Source of the DNA: Candidatus Heimdallarchaeota archaeon
Lineage (GTDB): Archaea > Asgardarchaeota > Heimdallarchaeia > JABLTI01
DNA length: 64,000 nt
Reading direction: 5' to 3'
Assembly (NCBI GenBank): GCA_019056785.1
Contig: DXJV01000059.1
Span: forward strand, 1-64,000
Below the pieces are notes generated by a model that was given only the letters and a program-made list of their open reading frames with translations, was not told the origin of the DNA and searched no databases. Each line of letters opens with the position of its first letter. Position 1 is the stretch's first letter. A program made the position numbers and the translations under genes. Shown one piece after another: positions 43,317 to 52,204 of the stretch.

Positions 43317-46300
43317 TTACTGGTCATAATAATTTTGATCATCAGAATAGTACTGTGAATAGTCTTGCTGTTGTTGTTCTCCTTCTTGAGAGTATTGTTG
43401 GTCTTGGGAATATTGATCAGGGTAAGAAAAGTCTACTTCTTGATAATAATGGTCAATTGGGGGTTGTTGATAGAACTCTTTGCGGAAACCAAAGATGCTT
43501 TCAACTAGTAGCGGTGCGGCTGAAAACTCATTTAAGTCTATAAGTTCAGAAGTGAGTTGGTGTTTGAAAGTGACCTCAAATTCATCAAGGAATCGTAATA
43601 CTAGTTCTTTCAAAATTGGTTTTACATCATTCACTAGTAAAATGGCATTGCCAAAATAACCAATGGCAACAATTAACCGCTTCTCACCGAACTCAAGCAC
43701 TTGGGTTTGCTGTTCAAGATCCGTTTCGCCTGTAATTTCTCTAAGAATTCCAACAATGCCGGTGAGAGCACCACCAAAGAGTTGTTCGTCTTCAAACAAG
43801 TCTTTGGAGTAGGGAACATATGTAAGCGTCAAACCATTTTTAGTGACGTAAGCTACTGCTTCCAAGCTTTTTTGCCAGCCTTTATTAATGCGTTTTTTCT
43901 TTGTCGCAACGACCAAAATGGTAGAAAAGATGATTGCAATTATCAATCCCCCTCCCACCGGGAGAACAATGGTGTAGAGGTTCTCTTTCAACCATTGGAA
44001 TAAGGGGCTAGCCGACCCTCCGTTGTTTCCTGAAGCCATCTTCAACTCTAAGGGATAGGTAGTTGTTTGAAGGGAATTACCAGCGCTGTCTGTTATAATA
44101 AAGCTTAATGTAAAGTTCCCTTCGCCAAGAGTAGATAAATTAAGAGATGTAGTAAAAATATAAATGCCATTTAGTCCTTGGACCAGGGTCATCTGAATTG
44201 TTTCATTTATGCCATTCCCTGCAATAACTAAGCTAATTGATGCTACCCCATAATTGTCTTGAGCTGAGAGTGAAATATTAATCATATTTGCACTAGTGTT
44301 TGTAGAAAGTTCGAATTCATTTTTATAGTTTGATAATACACGATCGCCAAAGATGATGGAACCAAAAATGCTTGGATCAACTTTATCAATTATTACTTCA
44401 ATAACAAGTGTTCTTCCACGATCAGCGGTGTCATAAACAGTGATTGTAAGATTATGGTGTTCGCCGGGAGCAACGAAGTTATCTTCGGTGACATTTACTT
44501 CAAGCCAGAAAGGTTGGTCAAGGATGTTACCAACATAGCTCTTATAATAAACTACTACTTGTCCATCGGCTATTACCTGGACTTCTTTCACACCAAGCCG
44601 GGTATCAAAAACTGTGAGGTTTATAATGAAATTGGGGTTGTTAGTAACATAGCTTTGAGGAATATTCACAAAAAATTCAGGTGCCTGCGGATAAAGTTCA
44701 ACAGTGATTGTCGCTTTTTTAGTGTTATGTGCAGCATCAAAAGCTTCAACAGTAATGTTATGATGGCCATCAGCAAAAGAAGAAACGTCAAAGAATTGTG
44801 CAGTAGTCAAGTCGTTAAAGGTGCCCATGAAAGTAGTGTTAATCCAGACATTGTATCCTGCAATTCCTGACCCGGAATCAAAAGCAGACCATTCAACATA
44901 CAAATTATCTTCCAGAATTAACTCGAGGTTATTGGGAGTTAATATCGCAACGCTTGGCGCTAATTGATCGATCCAGACAAAACGCATGTCGACAAACTGG
45001 AAGCTACTTCCAATTAATACTGCAATTGTCACATTGAAAACGGGGAAGTCCGAGGGATTGATAGCTCCAAAATCCACAATTGTTGATAAAGTGGTATTGC
45101 TATATGCCCCATATAAGGTTCCATTAACAAAAACATAAAACTGGTCAACAAAGATGTTTTTCACATTCCAGGTGAAATTAACTGTTGTGGAATAAGAATA
45201 ACTCGAGAATTCTATGGGATCTATGATATTAAAGGAGGGGGCGAGAGTATTGTGTTGAACAGAAATTGTTTGTTCAGTAAAATGACCTATATAATCTATA
45301 ACTCGAATAGTAATAGTTGAAGAAGCATTAGCAGGAATGGTAAACTCATAAAAACTACTTGAGGGGTCAGTTAAAGTATCAATTTGGAGACCATTAAGGA
45401 AAACGGCATATTCTTTAATACCCGTACCATTGTCATTTGCATCCCAGAAAACCGTCACAACTTCCGAACTGGTAAGAAAACCATCTTCTGGTGAAGTGAT
45501 TTCTAAGGAAGGTGCGAAGGTATCAAGAGCAATTGTGTAGTAATCCAAAGCATAATTTCCTGCTTTGTCCCATGCCATTATTAAAATTTCATTAAAGCCT
45601 TCGGAGAGAGTAATTGTGTCATTAAAAATTGTGTTATCATAAAAACTGTAGAAGATATCATTAATTTCTAACTCGAAATAATCAATACCACTCCCACCGC
45701 TATTGTCGACGCCGATCCATTCCACGAATAGGGACAGATTGTCAGTATAATACCAATTGTCTTCTTGCGGTAGGGTTAAAGGTTCAAGAGCAACTGTGGG
45801 AGTGACAGTATCTCGTGTAATCGTTATTGATCTTGACTTGTTATGCCCAACAGCATCTGAAGCAACCACTTGAATTTGATATTGCTTATCAAAAGGCAAG
45901 TCTACAACAGTAGAATGTGAATCTGTAACGTCGATGCTTTTACCATCTAAATAAATCTGATAGAATTCAACCCACGACCATTCATCATAGCCATCCCACT
46001 CAAGATTAATTGATGAGGATTTAACTGCAGAATTATCGATGGGGGAAGTAATCTCTAAGTAGGGGGGAGAATTATCATAAATGATAAAGACAGTATCTTT
46101 ACCTTTATTGTTGCTTGTATCTTTGCCAATAATGGTTACATTGTAGATTCCTTCGCCGGCATCAAGAGTGAGCCAAAGTGAGGTGGCTGACTCGTCGCTT
46201 TTTTGTAGTGAGCCATTAACATAAGCATCAAAAAGAACATCGTCTCCTTCAGGGTCATAATAATCATACGAAACTTGAATCAGGTCGGAGTCGACGATAT

Positions 46301-48608
46301 CATCCCATTGTGGATCAGTAATCGTGACTTCAGGTGCACTTTGTGAGTATTCAATTGAAATGTAATCATGAGCAACAAAGCCAAGAACATCATAGGCATA
46401 TATTTCAATATCATTGCTCCCAAGAAGTAAACTAATATAGGCACCTCGTTGACCCGCACCAGCACGAGTTTGGAAGGCACCATTGATATAAATGTCGAAA
46501 AACTCCATTGGATTGGAGTCATTAGAGATAGACCATTGGATAAGAAGACTTTCTCGGTTGGAAGTGTAACCAGAGGAGGGAGAAGTGAAGGAGACGCTGG
46601 GAGGATTACCAATACCGAGAATGATGATTTGCCCGGTATAATCACCGATGATGGCTTCCAAATCATCATCTTCATCGATATCATAACCAATAATTGAGCT
46701 CTTGGCTCCAATAGTTGCTCCGAGATCTCCTGACCATTCTTCAGTATAAACCAAATCCTTTGCGTAGGGTGTAGCATTTAAATTCGTAACTTGTAAAATT
46801 TTCACGGTACCGTTAGAACAACCAATGATTAATTCATTGTAAGTATCGTCATCAATATCAAAAACGGCTGCACCACCAGCAAAATTGGGGTTACTACCAT
46901 CATTTACATTAAATTCTAAGGGGATGGAACTGTCATTAAAAGTAAATTGGCCGAAGATCTTTACAGTATTTCTTCCAACGATTACTGTCTCGTTTTCACC
47001 GTCATTATCTACATCTGCAACAACAATTGTATGGCCGAAATAGTCAAGTGTATTGTTATGTGACTCGGCTGGAAGATCATCTTCTGGAGTATAAACAGTA
47101 CTATTAGTTGGATTGTCATAATAGCTTGTGCCATCCATTTCGATGATTTGGAGCATTGTTGGAGAAATAGAATTGGTATCATTAATCTGCGAGAAGAAAA
47201 GCAATTCATTCCAAGCATCTCCATCCATATCAGCAATTTCGAGCTCATGAATTCTAGAGACTTCTTCGCGGTTAATTTTGTAAGGAGTTAAATAACCAGC
47301 TAAAGTGAATTTGTCCGGTGGTTTTGAATAAGTTAAGACTCCTATTTGTCCTGTTTCATCACCAAAAAGGATTTGTTTGGAGCCGTCATTTTTATTCATT
47401 GCATCTCCAATTGCAATATGCCCCAACAATTTATCGCCATAGTTATCAAAAATAACACTTGATTCATCAAAATCTTTTGTTACATCATTCCAGTCATATA
47501 ATCGACCGATGCGACTATCTGAACCGACACCGTAAAGCTCATCCTTTCCATCCTCATCGAAATCATAAGCAGCTATTTCAGTGATCTGAAAGAGATCGCT
47601 GTAGTGTTCCGATTCCCACGAACCCCAAATACGTGTAAGTTTTCCATTAACATAATCAAAAATAGCTATTAACTTATCATCTCCAGAGACACGACGATTG
47701 GAAACCACAACAAGCTCTTTATCTCCATCGCCATTAATGTCGGCAAGAGTCAAGTAGGTATTATTACCAGGTCCGATGGCACCATCTTTTATATTGAAAT
47801 TATCTTCAATGATATATTCTTCAAAGAAATGCTGATCACCTAAATGAATATCACCCCATTGGCTAGGGTCATTTGCGAAGGAAGCAATATTGTCAGGGAC
47901 AACGGGCCAAGTGATGAAATCACTAAGAGTGGAGAGGTCTGAAGTAGCAATAACACTCCAACCAAGAATTTTATCGTTCACAGGAGTGGAATAAGGAATC
48001 TTAATCTCATACTGTCGATGGGCAGTAAGATTGTTAAAGGCAGAAGTTGAAAAGCCAGTATCGACAATAATCCCACTCGAGGCGAGAGCAATGCCTGGAC
48101 CTGCTTCTTCGATAAAGACCCAGTCCTGTAAAACGTAACTATAACTGTATAAGTCAACAACTTCTATTCCACTATTGTAACGATACCTTAGTCGATAATC
48201 TGCTGTGCTCAGCCAACCATTATGGTCCAAATCAAGATATACCACCATCCCAAAAGTGGAAGATGGAACCTCTACTATGAAACTCGTACAATCCAAAGCA
48301 ATATACACCGTAACATTATCATTTTGAACAAGTAGTTTTCCTTCGGAATTTCCCTTTTCATTAAATAAATTATATACCGCTGCAGAGGTCCATTCTTGAG
48401 AGCGGTCATAAAGCTTGAAATCAATATTCCCGTCTATGGTCGGAGCGGTCTCATTCCAGATGGAGAAAAGCTCTATCGGTTCTGCAACAGGAGAATGTCC
48501 TTGAATATGAAACACTTGAAATTGATTGATAGTAAGAAAAGTAGTAATAAAGAATAGTGCAACACAAATTGCCAATTTTGATTCTCTTCTAATTTTAAAA
48601 TTATACAT
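43317..48608 (-). CDS. giant single-pass surface protein: CBM9-like, FG-GAP, Ig-like repeats, cytosolic roadblock/longin-like domain
   Basis: A 1763-residue protein. A signal peptide (LAICVALFFITTFLTINQF, about 12-30) is followed by a CBM9/DOMON-like domain (about 45-250, starting TAPTIDGNID). An FG-GAP/VCBS region (about 270-680) has DINGDGDKELVV- and DFDEDGKDELYG-type Ca-binding repeats. About eight Ig/cadherin-like repeats (about 685-1480) share the VxITSPxxG opening and FDIYINGxxQ strand. The Ser/Asn content suggests heavy glycosylation. One membrane helix, VLPVGGGLIIAIIFSTILVV (about 1547-1567), precedes the basic stop KKKRINKGW (from 1570). Inside the cell, about 1585-1710 form an alpha/beta domain (GGALTGIVGILREITGE, RLIVAIGYFGNAILL). 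It is like the C-terminal domains of the two Arf-like proteins. A Gln/Tyr-rich tail of about 45 residues ends the chain. Confidence 0.85.
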   Translation of the reverse strand: MYNFKIRRESKLAICVALFFITTFLTINQFQVFHIQGHSPVAEPIELFSIWNETAPTIDGNIDFKLYDRSQEWTSAAVYNLFNEKGNSEGKLLVQNDNVTVYIALDCTSFIVEVPSSTFGMVVYLDLDHNGWLSTADYRLRYRYNSGIEVVDLYSYSYVLQDWVFIEEAGPGIALASSGIIVDTGFSTSAFNNLTAHRQYEIKIPYSTPVNDKILGWSVIATSDLSTLSDFITWPVVPDNIASFANDPSQWGDIHLGDQHFFEEYIIEDNFNIKDGAIGPGNNTYLTLADINGDGDKELVVVSNRRVSGDDKLIAIFDYVNGKLTRIWGSWESEHYSDLFQITEIAAYDFDEDGKDELYGVGSDSRIGRLYDWNDVTKDFDESSVIFDNYGDKLLGHIAIGDAMNKNDGSKQILFGDETGQIGVLTYSKPPDKFTLAGYLTPYKINREEVSRIHELEIADMDGDAWNELLFFSQINDTNSISPTMLQIIEMDGTSYYDNPTNSTVYTPEDDLPAESHNNTLDYFGHTIVVADVDNDGENETVIVGRNTVKIFGQFTFNDSSIPLEFNVNDGSNPNFAGGAAVFDIDDDTYNELIIGCSNGTVKILQVTNLNATPYAKDLVYTEEWSGDLGATIGAKSSIIGYDIDEDDDLEAIIGDYTGQIIILGIGNPPSVSFTSPSSGYTSNRESLLIQWSISNDSNPMEFFDIYINGAFQTRAGAGQRGAYISLLLGSNDIEIYAYDVLGFVAHDYISIEYSQSAPEVTITDPQWDDIVDSDLIQVSYDYYDPEGDDVLFDAYVNGSLQKSDESATSLWLTLDAGEGIYNVTIIGKDTSNNKGKDTVFIIYDNSPPYLEITSPIDNSAVKSSSINLEWDGYDEWSWVEFYQIYLDGKSIDVTDSHSTVVDLPFDKQYQIQVVASDAVGHNKSRSITITRDTVTPTVALEPLTLPQEDNWYYTDNLSLFVEWIGVDNSGGSGIDYFELEINDIFYSFYDNTIFNDTITLSEGFNEILIMAWDKAGNYALDYYTIALDTFAPSLEITSPEDGFLTSSEVVTVFWDANDNGTGIKEYAVFLNGLQIDTLTDPSSSFYEFTIPANASSTITIRVIDYIGHFTEQTISVQHNTLAPSFNIIDPIEFSSYSYSTTVNFTWNVKNIFVDQFYVFVNGTLYGAYSNTTLSTIVDFGAINPSDFPVFNVTIAVLIGSSFQFVDMRFVWIDQLAPSVAILTPNNLELILEDNLYVEWSAFDSGSGIAGYNVWINTTFMGTFNDLTTAQFFDVSSFADGHHNITVEAFDAAHNTKKATITVELYPQAPEFFVNIPQSYVTNNPNFIINLTVFDTRLGVKEVQVIADGQVVVYYKSYVGNILDQPFWLEVNVTEDNFVAPGEHHNLTITVYDTADRGRTLVIEVIIDKVDPSIFGSIIFGDRVLSNYKNEFELSTNTSANMINISLSAQDNYGVASISLVIAGNGINETIQMTLVQGLNGIYIFTTSLNLSTLGEGNFTLSFIITDSAGNSLQTTTYPLELKMASGNNGGSASPLFQWLKENLYTIVLPVGGGLIIAIIFSTILVVATKKKRINKGWQKSLEAVAYVTKNGLTLTYVPYSKDLFEDEQLFGGALTGIVGILREITGETDLEQQTQVLEFGEKRLIVAIGYFGNAILLVNDVKPILKELVLRFLDEFEVTFKHQLTSELIDLNEFSAAPLLVESIFGFRKEFYQQPPIDHYYQEVDFSYPDQYSQDQQYSQEGEQQQQDYSQYYSDDQNYYDQ

Positions 48609-48770
48609 GGCTGTTTATCACCCTATATCTAGTTATTAACTTGATTGCTCCTAAACTCGACTTACAAATGGACTGAAATCTGTAAGATAGATTTTGTCGG
48701 GTTCAGTTAATAGCTGTTCCAACAAACCATAAAAAAGTTTACATTAAGGAAACCTGCATTAACTTTAAAG

Positions 48771-51700
48771 TCATTTAAAAGACAATTGCGAAATTGCTTT
48801 GCGAATTTTTTCGGCAGTATCTCTTGGTTCGTCCAAGACAAAGGCAAATTCCATTATTTTTTCAGTGAATGGTTCAAGATGGACAAGAGAGTTCAACCAG
48901 ACAATTAGCATTATACCTAAATCTACAATTGTGACTGTGCCGGTTGTTTTCTCTGAAACAAAGAAAGCGATGGATTGTTCATCTTTAAAGATGCGACTCA
49001 AAGCTTTCCCAAAGGGATTAAACGCTGTAAATTGTTGTTTCACTGCATTATGAAACCAGAGTTCTTTTTCTGCTTGAACTTCGACTTTTGTTCCTTCAAT
49101 TGTTCCTTGAAGGCCCACGTCACAAATAAACGTTCCAACAAAAGGCACTACTCTCGGTGTGGGGTTTTCAACTTTAAGTCGAATGAGTACTATTTTACTA
49201 TTTGGAAAAGTAAGATACTCAATTTCACACTTTAACCCTGTGAGAAACTCCTTGTCATTTTGTATGGTAAAGATTGATTTTGTTCCTTTCCAAACGCCTT
49301 TTTCACATTTAACTGTTCTAACTTTTTCTGGCTCAGTGAAAATCTCTTCTGAAGCGGGATGGAACATTTGGGGTTGAATCCCACCAAGATAATGTTCTAG
49401 GAAATACTTGGCTTTGATTTCCGGGAAACTATCGATAAGGTATTCTCGGCCTTGGTTGTCAGTGAGTCGGATAAGGTTCCCACCTTCTTCAGCGACAACA
49501 TCGAATGTTAGAAGACCATTTTGAACCTTGAACAATTCTTTCTTCTGATCAACAACTTGCGAAACTGACACTTCGCCTTGGGAGGCTACTAACACAAAAT
49601 TATCAAAAGAAATTTCGAATTCTCCTTTGTAAAGGACTTGAAGATTTTCAACAATATTAGAGTAGTTGGCAGGAATAATAACTTCAATTGGCAAAGTGAC
49701 TTTTTTAAGGAATCCCCCCTTGGGCACAGAGATCGTTCTTTTCAACCCGCTATTTGTATCAAACATTGCTTGCCAACCGGAAGGGGCAACTAAGGACAAT
49801 TCACCTTGAAATGGATAATTCGTTGCAAAATGAACCTCGAGAGATAATTTGTTTGTTTTACCTGCAAATAAAACTTGACTCTTTGCTAATGTAATGTCAA
49901 AGTCTTTAATGATTTCTGGGCCCATTAGCATTTCTTCGAATGGAAAGCTTGCCTTCCCAATAAGTTGGCTCCATCGTTGTCGAACCTGTTGAAGGTTAGT
50001 AAATCCAAAAGAATACCAAAGTTCAATGGGTTGATAACTTTTACCAGGAGAAATTTCTACAGCTTTACTTTCAAGGTTGTTTAGCATTCCTTTGCGTAGA
50101 TTTACTTTTTCAATGGTACTGGGATCCCAAATCCAGGCTGTAAGCTCGTTAGAGGCCAGCATTTTACTTGCGGACCAGCTTTCATGCCAGAGTGTTGCAT
50201 CTGTTGGAATCATCGGTGTTGTAAGGAAATTCGTAAATGTCTCAGTTTCAATTATTTTGCCTTCTAAAGGCGCATATCCTTTCGCCTTCATCAAATACGG
50301 ATTCATGCTAATACCATGATGGAACGCGCCTGTTTTTGCTGAGGTAAGAATTGTCTTTTGGGCATTTAGATTCGTATATTTGGTCCAAAAATGAACTTCT
50401 TCCAATCCTGCTTTTAATTCCAGAAACTTCTCAATAAGCAATCCTTCTATCTGCCGGCTTTTTGCAGTTAACTTTAGTAAAAGACCATCTCTTTTTCTCC
50501 TAAGATGGTAGTCAAATTTTAGAGTTGTGTCACGTGATAAACCATAGGGCGGCCCGGCTTGTAGCCTAAGTTGTGAAAAGCCATTCTTCTCTCCATGATA
50601 TATTTTCATGTTCCCCCCTTCAAGTGAAACCTCAACAGCTAACTTGTCAGTGAGGAGATAGAGCCGTTCTGTTTCTTGTATTGTAGCGTATTCAGCAAGA
50701 CCTGCAACACGAGCGAAAATTGGCAGTTCAAAAACAGGCAGTTCGATTGTTGTATCCTCATACTGTAGAAAAGGTATCATTGCAATTTTGTTCACATTAT
50801 GAGGGTTGGTTGCAGGAAAAGCGTAAGGAAAGGAAATGCCAGAAACATCGTTTGGTTTTAGCTCTACTGTGATTTTTCTTTCTTGGTTGCTACTTTTTTG
50901 CTCTTTGATTTGCACAAAACCTTGGATGGGTAAATCAGTGGTGTTTAGAATATCCAAAGAAATGGTGCTTTCTCTACCCTTAGGTATAACAACGAATTGT
51001 TCTTCCTCAAAAGTTCGAAGTTTGATTGGCGATTGTATCTTACCACTGGTAACAAACTCGAGGGAATACCCTCCAAAAGAAATGTTTGTAGTAATGCTCT
51101 TACAAGCTTGTTCTGCTCCTTTGTAAAGATTTGCATTTTTGTCAAGAGTGAATTTACAACTAACAATTTTTTGCTCGTCTTTTTTCACTCGAACTTTTTT
51201 TGGCAACGTGCCTTGCCAATGCAATCCAGGGAACTTTTGAACAAATAAAGAGCATTCAAAATCTTCTGCTAAACCATTTTGAAACTCGATTTTAAATTCA
51301 TTAGGAATGCCAATAAAGAGATTGTGATTTTTTAAGCGTGTTTTAATTTTTATTGATTGTTCACCTAATTTACTAAAGATGCCTGAAATTCCCCACCCAA
51401 ACCGATCTATTTCCACTTCTAAAAGGTCTGACTCTTCTTTAAATCGGTAAATGAAAAGTTCCATATTATCAATAACCATCTTGTCAGGTTCTTGATTCAA
51501 TTCTCGGTCGAAATTTGCATACCAATCCGGATGTTTAGAGAACCATTCTTTAGCAATGGGGTTTTGTTTTATACCAGGAATATAATCTTGCATATAGACA
51601 GCTGTTTCAGGGACCCAAAAAAGACCAACTTTTTTATAAAGAGGAACAGCATCCAAATTCCCAGACCAAGTATGTAAATCAACTCGTGTTATTCCTTTTT

Positions 51701-52040
51701 CTTCCGCAATCTCGAGTGCTTTAAGAAGAAGCCTCTTCCCAAACCTCTGTCCTTTGACTTTTGGAATTACCCCTAAAATAGAAATATAAGCTGCTTTCTC
51801 ATCACGCCAATGAGGATACAAACCACAATAGCCACAGAGCTCACCATCCTCATCAACTGCGAGAAGATCAGCTATTGCAGAGGTTTTATCCAACCAATCA
51901 TGTACTCTTTCTGCAGTGTAAGGAACTCCACCGCCAAATCCCCCAGGCCATAATTTGTTGAATTCATTAAACATTACTGCAGCTTTTTCAGCAAGAGAAG
52001 GGTCATAAAGAATAATTTTTCCTTTTTGTTGTGAGGTCAT
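48771..52040 (-). CDS. multidomain protein: GNAT acetyltransferase plus beta-sandwich domains
   Basis: A 1089-residue protein. Residues about 5-150 are a GNAT N-acetyltransferase with the acetyl-CoA loop VKGQRFGKRLLLKALEIAEE. About 900 residues of beta-rich domains follow. Blocks such as LTDKLAVEVSLEGGNMKIYH and LLKLTAKSRQIEGLLIEKFL resemble carbohydrate-active-enzyme beta-sandwiches. A second cluster of such blocks near residues 800-1040 (VDQKKELFKVQNGLLTFDVV) looks like a repeat of the first. No signal peptide or membrane segment is visible. The next gene upstream is a GH38 mannosidase on the same strand, so a joint role in acetyl-sugar glycans is likely but inferred. No glycosidase catalytic motif was recognised in the C-terminal part. 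Confidence 0.65.
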   Translation of the reverse strand: MTSQQKGKIILYDPSLAEKAAVMFNEFNKLWPGGFGGGVPYTAERVHDWLDKTSAIADLLAVDEDGELCGYCGLYPHWRDEKAAYISILGVIPKVKGQRFGKRLLLKALEIAEEKGITRVDLHTWSGNLDAVPLYKKVGLFWVPETAVYMQDYIPGIKQNPIAKEWFSKHPDWYANFDRELNQEPDKMVIDNMELFIYRFKEESDLLEVEIDRFGWGISGIFSKLGEQSIKIKTRLKNHNLFIGIPNEFKIEFQNGLAEDFECSLFVQKFPGLHWQGTLPKKVRVKKDEQKIVSCKFTLDKNANLYKGAEQACKSITTNISFGGYSLEFVTSGKIQSPIKLRTFEEEQFVVIPKGRESTISLDILNTTDLPIQGFVQIKEQKSSNQERKITVELKPNDVSGISFPYAFPATNPHNVNKIAMIPFLQYEDTTIELPVFELPIFARVAGLAEYATIQETERLYLLTDKLAVEVSLEGGNMKIYHGEKNGFSQLRLQAGPPYGLSRDTTLKFDYHLRRKRDGLLLKLTAKSRQIEGLLIEKFLELKAGLEEVHFWTKYTNLNAQKTILTSAKTGAFHHGISMNPYLMKAKGYAPLEGKIIETETFTNFLTTPMIPTDATLWHESWSASKMLASNELTAWIWDPSTIEKVNLRKGMLNNLESKAVEISPGKSYQPIELWYSFGFTNLQQVRQRWSQLIGKASFPFEEMLMGPEIIKDFDITLAKSQVLFAGKTNKLSLEVHFATNYPFQGELSLVAPSGWQAMFDTNSGLKRTISVPKGGFLKKVTLPIEVIIPANYSNIVENLQVLYKGEFEISFDNFVLVASQGEVSVSQVVDQKKELFKVQNGLLTFDVVAEEGGNLIRLTDNQGREYLIDSFPEIKAKYFLEHYLGGIQPQMFHPASEEIFTEPEKVRTVKCEKGVWKGTKSIFTIQNDKEFLTGLKCEIEYLTFPNSKIVLIRLKVENPTPRVVPFVGTFICDVGLQGTIEGTKVEVQAEKELWFHNAVKQQFTAFNPFGKALSRIFKDEQSIAFFVSEKTTGTVTIVDLGIMLIVWLNSLVHLEPFTEKIMEFAFVLDEPRDTAEKIRKAISQLSFK

Positions 52041-52156
52041 AAAACGAGCACCTGCTTGTCAAATTCTTATCTTTCTTTCATTTGTTTATTAACTTAAATG
52101 TTCTTTTTTTGTAGCTACCAGTAAGGTCATTTGAAAGTTAATAAATGCACGATAGC

Positions 52157-52194
52157 TGGTCACATGTTAAATATTTATTGACCACAACTGACCA
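52157..52194 (-). promoter_or_regulatory. TGGTCA/TGACCA operator around a TATA-like box
   Basis: TGGTCA (52157-52162) is mirrored by TGACCA (52179-52184), and a second TGACCA follows at 52189-52194. Between the first two lies TTAAATATTTATT, a TATA-like element on the minus strand. The site precedes the minus-strand gene starting at 52040, in a gap of 164 nt. This is the only such GC-containing dyad in the gap. Confidence 0.5.
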
Positions 52195-52204
52195 TTTTGG
52201 GCTT

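Noticed and set aside
44700..46500. Repeated Ig-like blocks as possible DNA-level tandem repeats
   Set aside because: Similarity is at protein level only; the DNA has diverged, so they are old domain duplications and not recent repeats.
46280..46777. 165-residue minus-strand ORF inside the giant surface protein gene
   Set aside because: An out-of-frame shadow within a long coding region with clear domain repeats.
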